Translations under genes and position numbers: made by a program
Assembly (NCBI RefSeq): GCF_007677725.1
Contig: NZ_VEDF01000003.1
Span: forward strand, 372,001-436,000
Source of the DNA: Pseudomonas sp. URMO17WK12:I11
Lineage (GTDB): Bacteria; Pseudomonadota; Gammaproteobacteria; Pseudomonadales; Pseudomonadaceae
Length of the DNA stretch: 64,000 bases
Reading direction: 5' to 3'
Notes under the pieces: model-generated
Database searches by the model: none
Told to the model about the DNA's origin: nothing
The model's input: the letters and a program-made list of their open reading frames with translations, nothing else
Shown: piece by piece, positions 41,580-51,200 of the stretch
Layout of the letters: each line of letters begins with the position of its first letter
Numbering within the stretch: the first letter of the stretch is position 1

Positions 41580-42847
41580 TGGCAGACACCGACTACAGCA
41601 TTGACCTGCGCACTCGCAGCCCGTTTTGGGCGCGCATGGCGAGCTTCTTCGTCGGCGGCCGACTGGTTTCGCCGGACAAGGGCTCGCAGACAGGCCCCGT
41701 ATCAGCGCAGGGGGTCGTGGGTGAGTCCGTAATCAGCGATGAGCGCGCGCTGCAAATCGCCACTGTCTTCGCCTGCGTGAGGCTGATATCAACCGTTTCT
41801 GCAGGCTTACCCCTAGATGTGTTTGAAACCAAAGGCGATGACCGGCTTAAGGTGGGGATGAACAACCCTCTGGCCCGACTTCTGCGCTTCAGCCCTAACC
41901 AGTTCATGACGGCGGTCGAGTTCCGCGAAGCCATGACGATGCAGCTGTGTTTCTACGGCAATGCCTACGCACTCATTGAGCGCAACAGTGTTGGCGACGT
42001 GATCAGCTTGATGCCGTTGTTGTCGGTCAACATGGATGTGCGGCTGGAGAACAAGCGAGTCGTTTACCGGTACCGCCGCGACAATGAGTGTGCGAATTTC
42101 AAAGCGTCGGAGATTTTCCACCTCAAAGGCTTTGGCTTTAACGGACTGGTCGGGCTGTCACCTATAGCATTTGCAGCCAAGACCACCGGTGTGGCCGTGG
42201 CGATGGAAGACCAGCAGCGGGACTTCTACGCCAATGGCGCAAAATCGCCACAGATCCTCTCCACTGGTGATCAGACGCTCAGCGATGCGCAGCGGGATCA
42301 GATCGAGGAGAACTTCAAGGAGATCTCTGGCGGTCCGGTGAGAAAGCGCCTGTGGGTGCTCGAAGCAGGATTCACCACGCAACCGATCGGCGTGAGCGCC
42401 CAGGACGCGGAAACGATGGCCGCTCGCAAGTTCCAGGTGAGCGAGCTGGCGAGGTTCTTCGGCGTACCGCCGCACCTGGTGGGTGATGTTGAGAAGTCCA
42501 CCAGCTGGGGCACGGGCATCGAGCAGCAGAACCTCGGATTCTTGCAGTACACCTTGTCCCCGTACCTCAACCGCTGGGAGTACGCCATCGAGCGATGGCT
42601 GCTCAAGCCTGGCGACGTGGGTCGGTACCACGCCGAGCACAACATTGACGGCCTGCTGCGCGGTGACTCGGCCGCACGCGCTGCCTTCATGGGCACGCTG
42701 GCGGACAAGGGCCTTCGCACCATCAACGAGCTGAGACGGCTGGACAACATGCCGCCGCTGCCTGGCGGGGATGTTGCGACCCGGCAATCGCAGAACGTGC
42801 CAATCACCCAACTCGGTAATCCAGACCCCGCATCCAGCGGGGTTTGA
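41579..42847 (+). CDS. HK97-family portal protein
   Basis: A 422-aa portal. The core PFAM-like pattern is clear: AIFACVRLI-type start (QIATVFACVRLISTV), LCFYGNAYALIERN, FHLKGFG, and ARFFGVPPHLVGDVEKSTSWGTGIEQQNLGFL. Twelve copies form the DNA entry ring and join head to tail. ATG 41579 overlaps the terL stop. A small inverted repeat (42825-42845) lies over its end. Confidence 0.94.
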   Translation: MADTDYSIDLRTRSPFWARMASFFVGGRLVSPDKGSQTGPVSAQGVVGESVISDERALQIATVFACVRLISTVSAGLPLDVFETKGDDRLKVGMNNPLARLLRFSPNQFMTAVEFREAMTMQLCFYGNAYALIERNSVGDVISLMPLLSVNMDVRLENKRVVYRYRRDNECANFKASEIFHLKGFGFNGLVGLSPIAFAAKTTGVAVAMEDQQRDFYANGAKSPQILSTGDQTLSDAQRDQIEENFKEISGGPVRKRLWVLEAGFTTQPIGVSAQDAETMAARKFQVSELARFFGVPPHLVGDVEKSTSWGTGIEQQNLGFLQYTLSPYLNRWEYAIERWLLKPGDVGRYHAEHNIDGLLRGDSAARAAFMGTLADKGLRTINELRRLDNMPPLPGGDVATRQSQNVPITQLGNPDPASSGV

Positions 42848-42865
42848 TCTTTCTGGAGGCAGCAA

Positions 42866-43525
42866 ATGCCAAGCGTTTGCAAAACCCTGGCCTTCGATCA
42901 GGCCGCAATCAAGTTTGCCAACGGCGGCGCCCAGGGCGTTTTCGAGGGCTATGCCAGTGTGTTCGGCGTGGTCGACGGCGATGGAGACATCATCGAGCCC
43001 GGTGCGTTTGCTCAGGCTCTCAAGAGCCAATCTCGCGCCGTGGCCATGTTCTTCAACCACCGACGCAATGAGATCCCGGTGGGCAAATGGCTCGACCTCG
43101 CCGAGGACAGCACGGGCTTGCATGTTCGCGGCGAGCTCACGCCAGGCAATCCCCAGTCGGAGGCGCTCAAGGCCGCGATGATTCATGGGACGGTCGGCGG
43201 TATGTCCGTGGGTTTCAGCGCGGCCAAGCAAGACGTTACCTCGATTGCCACGGGCTATTCGTTCCGGAACGTGACACGCCTGACAGAGATCAGCGTTTGC
43301 ACCTTCCCGGCCAACGAATCGGCCACCGTTTCCACGCTGAAAAGCATGGACACCATCGAAAGCATCCGTGATGCGGAGAACTGGCTGAGAGATTCAGCCG
43401 GCCTTTCCAAGTCCGAAGCGCAGGCGTTCATCGCCCGCATTAAGTCCGCAGTTCGGAGCGAGTCCGAAGGCGGCGACGACATCGCCGCGCTCTTGGAGCG
43501 CATCAACACCTTCCCCAAACTCTGA
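42866..43525 (+). CDS. HK97-type prohead maturation protease
   Basis: A 219-aa serine protease that matures the prohead by cutting the capsid N-termini. GYASVFGVVDGDGDII marks the N-terminal part; the catalytic His is near MFFNHRR and the Ser in GGMSVGFS (about 112-119). It lies between portal and capsid, as in HK97. Confidence 0.92.
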   Translation: MPSVCKTLAFDQAAIKFANGGAQGVFEGYASVFGVVDGDGDIIEPGAFAQALKSQSRAVAMFFNHRRNEIPVGKWLDLAEDSTGLHVRGELTPGNPQSEALKAAMIHGTVGGMSVGFSAAKQDVTSIATGYSFRNVTRLTEISVCTFPANESATVSTLKSMDTIESIRDAENWLRDSAGLSKSEAQAFIARIKSAVRSESEGGDDIAALLERINTFPKL

Positions 43526-43540
43526 ACCGAGGATTACCCC

Positions 43541-44707
43541 ATGTCCGAACTGGCCCAAGTCCAGAAGGCGATCGAAACCGCACAGACTCGCATGACCGAG
43601 CTGTTCGATGCCCAGAAGAAAGAAATCGAGGAGAACGGCACCGTCAGCAAGAAGCTGCAGGCTGACCTGACCACTGTTCAGGAAGAACTGAAAACCGCTG
43701 GCACCCGCCTGTTCGACATTGAGCAGAAGCTGGCTGGCGGCAATCCTGACGACCCATCCACCAAGAAAAGCTTCGCGGCCCAGACCGCCGAAGATCTGCA
43801 GAAGTCCTGGGATGGCAAATCGTCCGGCAAGGTAGACGTTAAGAGCTTCGACAAGCAGCTCGGCAGCGGCGCGGCATCGGCCGGCGCACTCATCCAGCCC
43901 CAGGTAAACCCTGGCATTCTGATGCCCGGCCTGCGCCGGCTGACCATCCGTGACCTGCTGGCCCAGGGGCGTGTCAGCTCCAACTCGCTCGAATACGTGC
44001 GCGAAAATGTCTTCGTCAACAGCGCTGCACCGGTCGCCGAAGGCAATCTCAAGCCTGAGTCGAACCTGACCTTCACCAAGGAAACGGCGACCGTCAAAAC
44101 CATCGCCCACTGGATCCAGGCATCGCGCCAGGTCATGGACGATGCGCCGATGCTCGAATCCTACGTCAACAACCGACTGTTGTTCGGCCTGGCGCTGGCC
44201 GAGGAAGGCCAGATGCTCAACGGCGACGGCACCGGTGACAACCTGCTGGGCCTGAACAAGGTGGCCACTGCCTACGATGGCAGCCTGACCGCTACTGGTG
44301 ACACCCGCGCGGACATGATTGCCCACGCGATCTTCCAGACCAGCGAGTCGGAGTTCGAAGCGTCTGGCATCATCCTCAACCCCCGCGACTGGCACGCCAT
44401 CGCGCTGCTGAAAGACGCCGATGGCCGCTACATCTTTGGCGGTCCGGCTGCCTTCGCTGCCAAGGTCATGTGGGGCCTGCCAGTGGTAGCAACCAAGGCC
44501 CAGGCCCAGGGTACTTTCACCGTCGGCGGCTTCGACCTCGCTTCGCAGGTTTGGGATCGCATGGACGCCACCGTCGAGGTCAGCCGCGAAGACCGCGACA
44601 ACTTCGTCAAGAACATGCTGACGATCCTGTGTGAAGAGCGACTGGCGCTGGCTCACTACCGCCCGACCGCGATCATCAAAGGCTCGTTCGCCGATCTCAA
44701 CCCATAA
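43541..44707 (+). CDS. HK97-fold major capsid protein
   Basis: A 388-aa capsid protein. The N-terminal 60-100 residues are a coiled-coil scaffolding (delta) domain, rich in E, K and Q, which the protease should remove. The remainder has the HK97 fold, with ALIQPQVNPGILMPGLRRLTIRDLLAQG near the cleavage region and SGIILNPRDWHAIALLKD later. It is one of the longest-conserved phage families; the length is typical. Confidence 0.95.
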   Translation: MSELAQVQKAIETAQTRMTELFDAQKKEIEENGTVSKKLQADLTTVQEELKTAGTRLFDIEQKLAGGNPDDPSTKKSFAAQTAEDLQKSWDGKSSGKVDVKSFDKQLGSGAASAGALIQPQVNPGILMPGLRRLTIRDLLAQGRVSSNSLEYVRENVFVNSAAPVAEGNLKPESNLTFTKETATVKTIAHWIQASRQVMDDAPMLESYVNNRLLFGLALAEEGQMLNGDGTGDNLLGLNKVATAYDGSLTATGDTRADMIAHAIFQTSESEFEASGIILNPRDWHAIALLKDADGRYIFGGPAAFAAKVMWGLPVVATKAQAQGTFTVGGFDLASQVWDRMDATVEVSREDRDNFVKNMLTILCEERLALAHYRPTAIIKGSFADLNP

Positions 44708-44748
44708 CCGACACTGAGGCCGGGGCAGGCAACTGCCTCGGGTTGCCG

Positions 44749-44934
44749 ATGATCAAGATTCGTGCATTGCGGCAGTTTTCCCACTACCACGCTGGCAACT
44801 TCGATCAGCATGAGGAGCGCCAGGTCGAGGAGTCGGCAGCTGAGGCTCTGGTGGGCATGGAGCTCGCCGAATATGTGGACGGTGCACCACACAAGGATGA
44901 AGACGCCTCAGCCAAGCCGGTCCGGAAAAAATGA
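44749..44934 (+). CDS. Small protein after the capsid
   Basis: A 61-aa protein (MIKIRALRQFSHYHAGNF...), similar in kind to a later 59-aa protein at 45592 in having an N-terminal beta part and a Lys/Glu-rich end. Overlaps the connector gene by 4 bases. Such proteins in HK97-type modules are of unknown role. Confidence 0.65.
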   Translation: MIKIRALRQFSHYHAGNFDQHEERQVEESAAEALVGMELAEYVDGAPHKDEDASAKPVRKK

Positions 44935-45260
44935 GTATCGCCGCTCTTGAGCTGGTGCCGCTCGAAACGATCAAGCTGCATTTGCGGGTGGACGACGACA
45001 CCGAGGACGCTCTGATCACGCTGTACGCGGAGTCTGCACTGGCCTGGGCATTGTGGTACTGCGACAACCCAGACTTGGTGGGATTCGACAGCTTTCCCGC
45101 CAGTTTCAGAGCGGCGCTGCTGCTGTTAATCGGCCACTCCTACGCGAATCGCGAAGCTGTGGTTACCGGCACCATCGCGAATGCCTTGCCAATGGCCGTG
45201 CAGTCATTGCTCTGGTCATCGCGATGCTTTCGGCGCCGGGATAGGGAGACAGAGCCATGA
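44931..45260 (+). CDS. Head-tail connector (gp6-like)
   Basis: A 109-aa connector, HK97 gp6-like: LVPLETIKLHLRVDDDTEDALITLYAESALAW and the ALLLLIGHSYANREAV segment are characteristic. It forms the ring under the portal. Overlaps both neighbours by 4 bases. Confidence 0.88.
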   Translation: MSIAALELVPLETIKLHLRVDDDTEDALITLYAESALAWALWYCDNPDLVGFDSFPASFRAALLLLIGHSYANREAVVTGTIANALPMAVQSLLWSSRCFRRRDRETEP

Positions 45261-45583
45261 AGGCAGGCCCCTTGCGTCACCGCTGCATCCTGGCCAAGCC
45301 TGAGCGGGTGCAGAACTCCACTGGTGGCTTCGAACAAGGCTGGCCGCTACTGGCCGAGGTGTGGGCTGAAGTCACCATGCCCACTGGCCGGGTCAGCCCG
45401 GTTGCCGAACAGCTCCAGGCCACGGTAACTGCTGAGATCCGCATCCGACCGCGAAGTGACGTGGCCGCCGGCTGGCGGATCACCGAAAAGCGCACCGGCA
45501 TCACCTACAAGGTCGAGGCCACGCTACTCAACAACGAACGGGACATGCTGCGGCTGTTGTGCTCCAGCGTCCCTAACCCATGA
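45257..45583 (+). CDS. Head closure / head-tail adaptor protein
   Basis: A 108-aa SPP1 gp16-like adaptor: RHRCILAKPERVQNSTGGFEQ at the start, then beta-strands with EIRIRPRSDVAAGWRI. It closes the head before tail joining. Overlaps the connector by 4 bases. Confidence 0.85.
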   Translation: MKAGPLRHRCILAKPERVQNSTGGFEQGWPLLAEVWAEVTMPTGRVSPVAEQLQATVTAEIRIRPRSDVAAGWRITEKRTGITYKVEATLLNNERDMLRLLCSSVPNP

Positions 45584-45591
45584 GGTGAACC

Positions 45592-45771
45592 ATGAAAATT
45601 CAAGCACTCGGGCCACTGACCGGCGCCTCCGGTGAGCGGGAGAAGGGCGAGGTCTTCGTCGTTGAAAAGGCTTATGGCGAAGGTCTGATCGCCCGCGGCT
45701 ATGCCGTGGAAATCAAGGACGAGCCAGCCAGCTCCGAAAAGCCCGCGAAGGCTGCCCAGGCCAAGGAGTAG
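45592..45771 (+). CDS. Small beta/Lys-rich protein in the connector block
   Basis: A 59-aa frame (MKIQALGPLTGASGEREKGEVFVV...) with GAGG before its ATG, 8 bases after the adaptor and 3 before the gp10-like gene. Its spacing and codon use match its neighbours. The C-terminal end is rich in Ala/Lys/Glu. It resembles the small protein after the capsid in layout. Confidence 0.75.
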   Translation: MKIQALGPLTGASGEREKGEVFVVEKAYGEGLIARGYAVEIKDEPASSEKPAKAAQAKE

Positions 45772-45774
45772 GTC

Positions 45775-46275
45775 ATGGCCCGCCGCTCGAAGATGCGCGG
45801 CGATATTCGCCTGCGGCGCACGCTGCGCAACATTCACAAGACGATGGACAACGAGCTGGCGCCGGCCATGCGCAAGTCGGCTGAGCGCATCCTGGCTACC
45901 CAGCAGCAACTCATGCCCAAGGACACAGGCGCCGCTGCGGCCGCGCTGAAGATCTACGTCGCTCCCAGCGGCCTGGATGCGCAGATCGGCATACGCGGCA
46001 AGCGCGACAACCGAAAGTTCTTCTACCTGCGCTTCATCGAGTACGGCACCAAGGGCTACATGGGCGGCAAGCGGGCTGGCAACAGAAACCGGCGCGCTAC
46101 CAACAAGAGCGACGGCATGCACTTCTTCGGCAAGTATCCGGACATTCCGGCGCGGCCTGCACACCCGTGGCTTCGGCCCTCCATCGACGTGAACCGCGAG
46201 TATGTGATGGCCGACATCAACGAAGCAGTGCGGCGCACGCTGCGCAAGGCAAGCCAGGGGGTGGGCAATGGCTGA
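45775..46275 (+). CDS. HK97 gp10-like tail completion protein
   Basis: A 166-aa protein of the HK97 gp10 family: LMPKDTGAAAAALKI, FFYLRFIEYGTKGYMGG and RPAHPWLRPSID are typical (P-x-x-x-x-x-R-P near the end). It joins head and tail. Overlaps the next gene by 8 bases. Confidence 0.9.
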   Translation: MARRSKMRGDIRLRRTLRNIHKTMDNELAPAMRKSAERILATQQQLMPKDTGAAAAALKIYVAPSGLDAQIGIRGKRDNRKFFYLRFIEYGTKGYMGGKRAGNRNRRATNKSDGMHFFGKYPDIPARPAHPWLRPSIDVNREYVMADINEAVRRTLRKASQGVGNG

Positions 46276-46654
46276 TCCCTCGGTAGCGTTGCAGGAGGCG
46301 GTATTTGCGAGGCTTACGGCTGAGGTCAGCTGCCCGATCTACGACGGCGCGCCAATGAATGCCGACATGCCCTATGTGTCGATTGACCGCGAGGTGTCGC
46401 TCAACGTCAGTCCGATCTCCGGGCGCAGGCGCGAGCAGCGCCTGCTGTACCTGTCGGTCTGGTCAGATGCCATGGGCCAGGCCGAGGTGAAAGGGATCAA
46501 CGCTGAGGTTATCGCCGCCCTGGACGAGCGGCCCCTGCCGCTGTCGGTAGGGCGCGCCGTGTCGGTGCGCGTTATCCAGTCCGACGCCCAGCGCGATGCT
46601 GACGGCGTCACCTATCAGGGATCGATCACCGTCCGCGTGATCACCACCCACTGA
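46268..46654 (+). CDS. Tail terminator (DUF3168)
   Basis: A 128-aa DUF3168 protein: ALQEAVFARLTAEVSCPIYDGAP and LPYVSI-like DMPYVSIDRE are the known start. Its hexamer ends the tail tube. It is followed by a short gap with a GCCGC/GCGGC hairpin (46666-46678). Confidence 0.88.
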   Translation: MADPSVALQEAVFARLTAEVSCPIYDGAPMNADMPYVSIDREVSLNVSPISGRRREQRLLYLSVWSDAMGQAEVKGINAEVIAALDERPLPLSVGRAVSVRVIQSDAQRDADGVTYQGSITVRVITTH

Positions 46655-46708
46655 TTCAACCACCGGCCGCCCAGCGGCTTTATCCAATGTGCCTTTGGAG
46701 GAACACCC

Positions 46709-47203
46709 ATGGCCGATGACAACCTGAACACAGCCGCCGGCTGCCGCTTTTTCATTGGCGGCAAAACCGGCGCTGATACGCAAACTGAATATGAAGCCGA
46801 CACCTATGTAGAGGTCGGTGAGATCGAAGACCTGGGCGAATTCGGCGATACCTTCAGCAGCGTGAACTTCACGTCGCTCAAGGATGGCCGCGTGCGCAAA
46901 TATAAGGGCACCGCTGACGCTGGCGACCTGACCCTTACCGTAGGGCTCGACAACGGCGATGCGGGCCAGAATGCGGTCAAGACTGCGCACAAGGACCGTA
47001 GCAAGGGCGACTACAACATCAAGATGACGCTGAATGACGGAGACCCGACAGCTACCCCGGTGATCGCGCCGACCACCTTCTACATGCGCGGAAAGGTGAT
47101 GAACAACACCGTCGCGCCAGGCGCGGCTGACAACGTTGTGCGCCGCAACATCACTATCGGCATCAACTCCGATATCTTGGAGCTGCTGCCAGCCTCCGCG
47201 TAA
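46709..47203 (+). CDS. Major tail tube protein
   Basis: A 164-aa tail tube protein. GCRFFIGGKTG, YVEVGEIEDLGEFGDTF and VKTAHKDRSKGDYNIKMTLNDG are typical of the siphovirus tube family. GGAGG is well placed before the ATG. It is expected to be the most abundant tail protein. Confidence 0.88.
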   Translation: MADDNLNTAAGCRFFIGGKTGADTQTEYEADTYVEVGEIEDLGEFGDTFSSVNFTSLKDGRVRKYKGTADAGDLTLTVGLDNGDAGQNAVKTAHKDRSKGDYNIKMTLNDGDPTATPVIAPTTFYMRGKVMNNTVAPGAADNVVRRNITIGINSDILELLPASA

Positions 47204-47243
47204 ACGCCCGGGGCTTGGCCCCGGCTTCCAAGGACAATGAGTT

Positions 47244-47573
47244 ATGAACAAGACCCTTCACGGGACTGTGACCGTAAAATTGGGCGATGAGGAGTTTGTC
47301 CTCCTGCCAACGTTGAAAGCGGTTCGAGCCATTGAAAGCCGGTTTGGTGGCCTGCGTGGGGCTTCTCAGACCATCACGGCTTTGAGTATTGATGGCTGCG
47401 CGATTATCCTGGCCGCGGGCGCCGGGCTGGAAGGAAAGGATGCCGATGCCATCCCCGAGAAAGTGTGGCAAGCCGGTGTGCTGGGCGTCGCGAGCGAGCT
47501 CAACACGTACCTGATCGCTCTTTACAACCCGCGCGGCGGTGATCCGGGAAAGGAGGCAGCCGGGGGGGCGTAA
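47244..47573 (+). CDS. Tail assembly chaperone, short product (gpG-like)
   Basis: A 109-aa chaperone of the tail: TVKLGDEEFVLLPTLKAVRAIESRFGGL is the G/TAC pattern. It covers the tape measure during tail assembly. The end GGDPGKEAAGGA-stop contains a run of seven G and is the place of the predicted frameshift into the T part. Confidence 0.88.
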   Translation: MNKTLHGTVTVKLGDEEFVLLPTLKAVRAIESRFGGLRGASQTITALSIDGCAIILAAGAGLEGKDADAIPEKVWQAGVLGVASELNTYLIALYNPRGGDPGKEAAGGA

Positions 47574-47824
47574 GTGTTGTCGAGGATGGCAGCTACGTTG
47601 ACCGGCTTTACTCTATTGCCACCGGCTGGCTTGGATGGGCGCCTGATCTTGCCTGGCGGACACCCCTGCCCGAGTTGTTCATGGCATTGGACGCTCGGCT
47701 TGAGTGGACACAGATGAATAACCCGTTCGGCAAGGCGAAAGCGCAGTCAGGAAAGGGCAAGTCGAGTGCTTCGAATGTGGCCGAAAAGCTGCGCCAGGCG
47801 CTGACCGGTAGGTCAGGCAACTGA
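47244..47824 (+). CDS. Tail assembly chaperone, -1 frameshift product (gpGT-like)
   Basis: A run of seven G (47562-47568) just before the gpG stop allows a -1 shift. In that frame translation continues ...GVSVVEDGSYVDRLYSIATGWLGWAPDLAWRTPLPELFMALDARLEW... for about 85 codons to a stop at 47822-47824. The WLGW...AWRTPLPEL segment is the typical T domain, and the T part has no own start with a ribosome site. The long form, about 193 aa, should be made in small amount and guide tube polymerisation on the tape measure. Confidence 0.82.
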
Positions 47825-47870
47825 GCATGGGGCTGTGGTAAATTCACGCGCCCACCAAGGAGATTGCCCC

Positions 47871-48182
47871 ATGAAGAAATTTGTCACGCTGCTGGCAGCC
47901 TGTGTATTGGCTGCCTGCACCACCTACGGAAAGCCAGTGACACAGGCGCAGTTGGACCAGATCAAGCAGGGTGTCACCACCAAGGAAGAGCTGCTTAGCA
48001 GTTTCGGTAAGCCGCTTGCATCAACCAGGAACTCAGACGGTACTCAGATCCTGTCGTGGGGATACGCCAAGGTAGGGTTTGCTGGTTCGAGCTACGCGAA
48101 CCAGGGGCTTAGCGTTGTCTTAGATGCTGACGGGAAGGTAGTCAGCTACACCACAACCGAGATGTCCAACCCGTACAGATAG
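47871..48182 (+). CDS. SmpA/BamE-like lipoprotein (prophage moron)
   Basis: A 103-aa lipoprotein with signal and lipobox MKKFVTLLAACVLAACTT (Cys about 16-17). The rest follows the SmpA/OmlA (BamE) pattern: QLDQIKQGVTTKEELLSSFGKP...LSWGYAKVGF. Host BamE is part of the Bam complex; a phage copy between tail genes is not needed for virions and may alter the cell surface or exclude other phages. AAGGAG precedes ATG 47871. A hairpin with T run follows. Confidence 0.8.
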   Translation: MKKFVTLLAACVLAACTTYGKPVTQAQLDQIKQGVTTKEELLSSFGKPLASTRNSDGTQILSWGYAKVGFAGSSYANQGLSVVLDADGKVVSYTTTEMSNPYR

Positions 48183-48201
48183 AACAAGTGGATTAATAAT
48201 C

Positions 48202-48225
48202 AACCCGGCCAAGCGCCGGGTTTTT
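48202..48225 (+). terminator. Terminator-like hairpin before the tape measure gene
   Basis: AACCCGGC/GCCGGGTT with a 5-base loop and TTTTT after it, between the lipoprotein and the tape measure gene. It could limit read-through into the tail tip genes. Confidence 0.6.
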
Positions 48226-48241
48226 GCATTTTGGAGAGCTT

Positions 48242-51200
48242 ATGGCGGACCAGCAAATTCAGGGCATGTTGGTCCAGATCGAGGCGACTACTGCTCAGCT
48301 GCGCCGCGAGCTGGCCACCGCTGATCAACTGGTGGCGCGGTCGTCGCAGGGCATCGACCGCAACCTGGCTCAAGTGGACTCCGCATTTGATCGTGCTGGC
48401 AAATCTGCCCAGCAGGCTGGCTTGCTTATCCGCGGTGCTTTTGCTGCTGTCGCCGGCGCTGGCTTGGTTGGCGGCATCATCAAGCAGGTCGATGCTTACG
48501 GGCAGATGTCCGACCGCATGCAAGCTGCCGCCGGGAGCGGCGCCGAATATCAGCTGGTGCAGGAGCACCTGCTGCAGACCGCGAATGAAACCTATCGCCC
48601 GCTGGCCGAGGCTCAGGAGCTCTACATTCGCACTGCCGGGGTGATGCGCGACCTTGGATACGACACCCAAAAAACTCTGGACATAACCGATAGCTTCAGC
48701 TTCCTGCTGGTGACCAACGCTGCGTCCGCAGACAAAGCCGGTTCCGCTCTCGATGCCTATTCCAAAGCGCTGCAAACCGGCAAAGTAGAGGCTGACGGCT
48801 GGGTTTCCATCCAGACCGCAATGCCCACGATTGTCGATGCGATAGCTACCGGTACCGGCAAAAGCGCCGATCAGATCCGCAAATTGGGCGTGGAAGGCAA
48901 ACTTGCGCTGGACGATCTCAATAATGGGCTGCTGAACACTGTCGAAACGAATCGCCAGGCAGCAGCTGAGATGTCGACCAGCGTGCAGGATGCGCTGACC
49001 AATATTGGCAACGCCATCAGCACTTTTCTTGGAAACATGGAAGAGAGCACCGGTGTAGTCGGCGGGCTGTCCCAAGTTCTTCTGGTGCTTGGCGACAATG
49101 TCGAATTGGTCGCTGCGGCGATGGGCGTGGCAGGGGTCGCAGCGCTTACCAATTATGTGGCTAAATCGGGCTTGGCTCTGAAGGCGGCTCTGGCTCAGTA
49201 CCGCGCAGAAGTCCAAAACGCTCAGGCTGCTCTGCGTGCAGCTGAAGCGCAGCGCCTGTATGCCCAGGCACAGCTACAGCAGGCCCAAGCCACAATCGCG
49301 GCAACCAGTGGATTACAGCGTCTTTCGCTCGTTCAGAGCGAGCTGATCCCCAAGCAGGCGGCGCTAAAGGCCTCGACCGACGCGCTGGCCATTGCCCAGG
49401 CCAACCTTACCCGTGCTGCCACTGGCGGCCTGCTTGCGGCAATGGGCGGGCCAATGGGCATCGCAATGCTCGCCGGTACAGCAGCAGCCAGCTTCCTACT
49501 TCTGCGCGATAACTCTGATTCGCTGGAAAAGAAGCTTGGCGACCTAAACGATCCGCTGGACAAGTTGGTAGAGCGGTTCGGTAAGCTCAACAAGGCCACC
49601 CAGGCGGTGGCTCTGCGGGAGCTGAAAGGCACTCTCGAGGACACAGCCAGCGAGTTGAGTCAGGTGGCTGGATCCATTGCCGACCGTTTCGAAAACAGTC
49701 TCCGGGAAGTCGGCGCCGCTGGCGTTGATGGCTTCGTGGGCAGCCTAGTTCCATTGCCCGCCGAAGCGCAGAAGGCGCTGGATCTGGTTCGGGAAGCGGC
49801 CAATCAGGCGGCTACCGGTGCAGTGGTGGATTGGAAGGCTGTCGCAGATCAGGTGCGCGGCATTCCCGCCGTCACCGAGGCCATGGCACAGGCCATCGAA
49901 ACAGGTCAAATCAAGGCCTCCGAGCTCAGCGCACAGTTACAGAACTTACGCGCAAAGCTCGGGGAGCTGACGGAGGAAACCGACCGAAACACGGCTTCGA
50001 CCCAGGCTAATACCGCCGCGAAGATCGGCATGAGCACTGCCGGGCAGACCTACCTCGACACTCTGCAAAAGCAGTTGGGCGGCCTGCAAGATAATAACGA
50101 CGCGATCAAGATAGCCAATCGCTACATTGCCGAGCATGCCGACCTCACAGACACCGACCGCAGCGCGATCCTCTCAGCGGCAACCGCTATTGAATCGCAG
50201 AAGAGAGTCAACGATGCGGCGAACAAGGCCAAGCGAAAAGGCGAGTCTGAGAGCGAAAAGGCTACCAAGAAGCAACTCAAGGACTTCGAATCGACCGAGG
50301 AGGGTTTCCAGCGTCAGATCCAGCTGATCAACACCACGGGCGACAAGCAGAAAGACGCGACCGAGGTGGCAAAGCTATCGTTCGAGTTGCAAGAGGGGAA
50401 GCTTGGGAACCTATCCAAGGCTCAGCAAAAGCGCCTGTTGGAATTGGCAGCCGAGCTCGATGGGCTCAACAAGATCAAGAAAGCAAACGAGGACGCGCTT
50501 AAGCTGAGCGCTTTCAAAGCTGCACAGGCCTCCGGTACACAAACAGCGGTCAACGGCTATACGCAGGAACTGGCCGGGATCGGCATGGGAGACAAAGCCC
50601 GAGACCGGATGCGTGCCGACCTGGCTGTGCGACAAAAGTATGTCGAGGATCTCAAATCCCTCAATGAGCAACGCAACACGGGCCAGATCAGCGCAGAGCT
50701 TTACGCCAGCCAGACGGGGGTTCTTCAGGAAGAGCTAAATAAGCAGTTATTCGCCCAGCAGATGTACTACGAGAGGGTAGACGAGCTTCAAGCAAATTGG
50801 GTCTTGGGCGCGCAGGAGGCATGGCAGAACTACGCCGATGCAGCGACAAATTATTCAGCTATCGCAGCTGATGCCACCAGCTCGACTCTCGGAAGCGCCC
50901 GGAGTGAGATGGGCGCGTTTTTCTCTGACATGGCTACTGGGTCAAAAGATGCCGGCGACGCCATGACTGACATGATAACTGGCTTCGGCAAGTCCGTTAT
51001 TTCGACCCTGGCCGATATGGGTGCTCAGTGGCTGATCTACCAGGGAGTACAGCTGGTAGTAGGCAAAACAACCCAAGCAAGCGCAAGTCTTGCTCTAGTC
51101 GCAAACGCTCAAGCAACAGCATTCCAGGCCAGCCTCGCTGCTTTCGCGTCTACCGCTGCCATTCCTATCGTGGGTCCGGCGCTGGCACCTGGCGCCGCTG

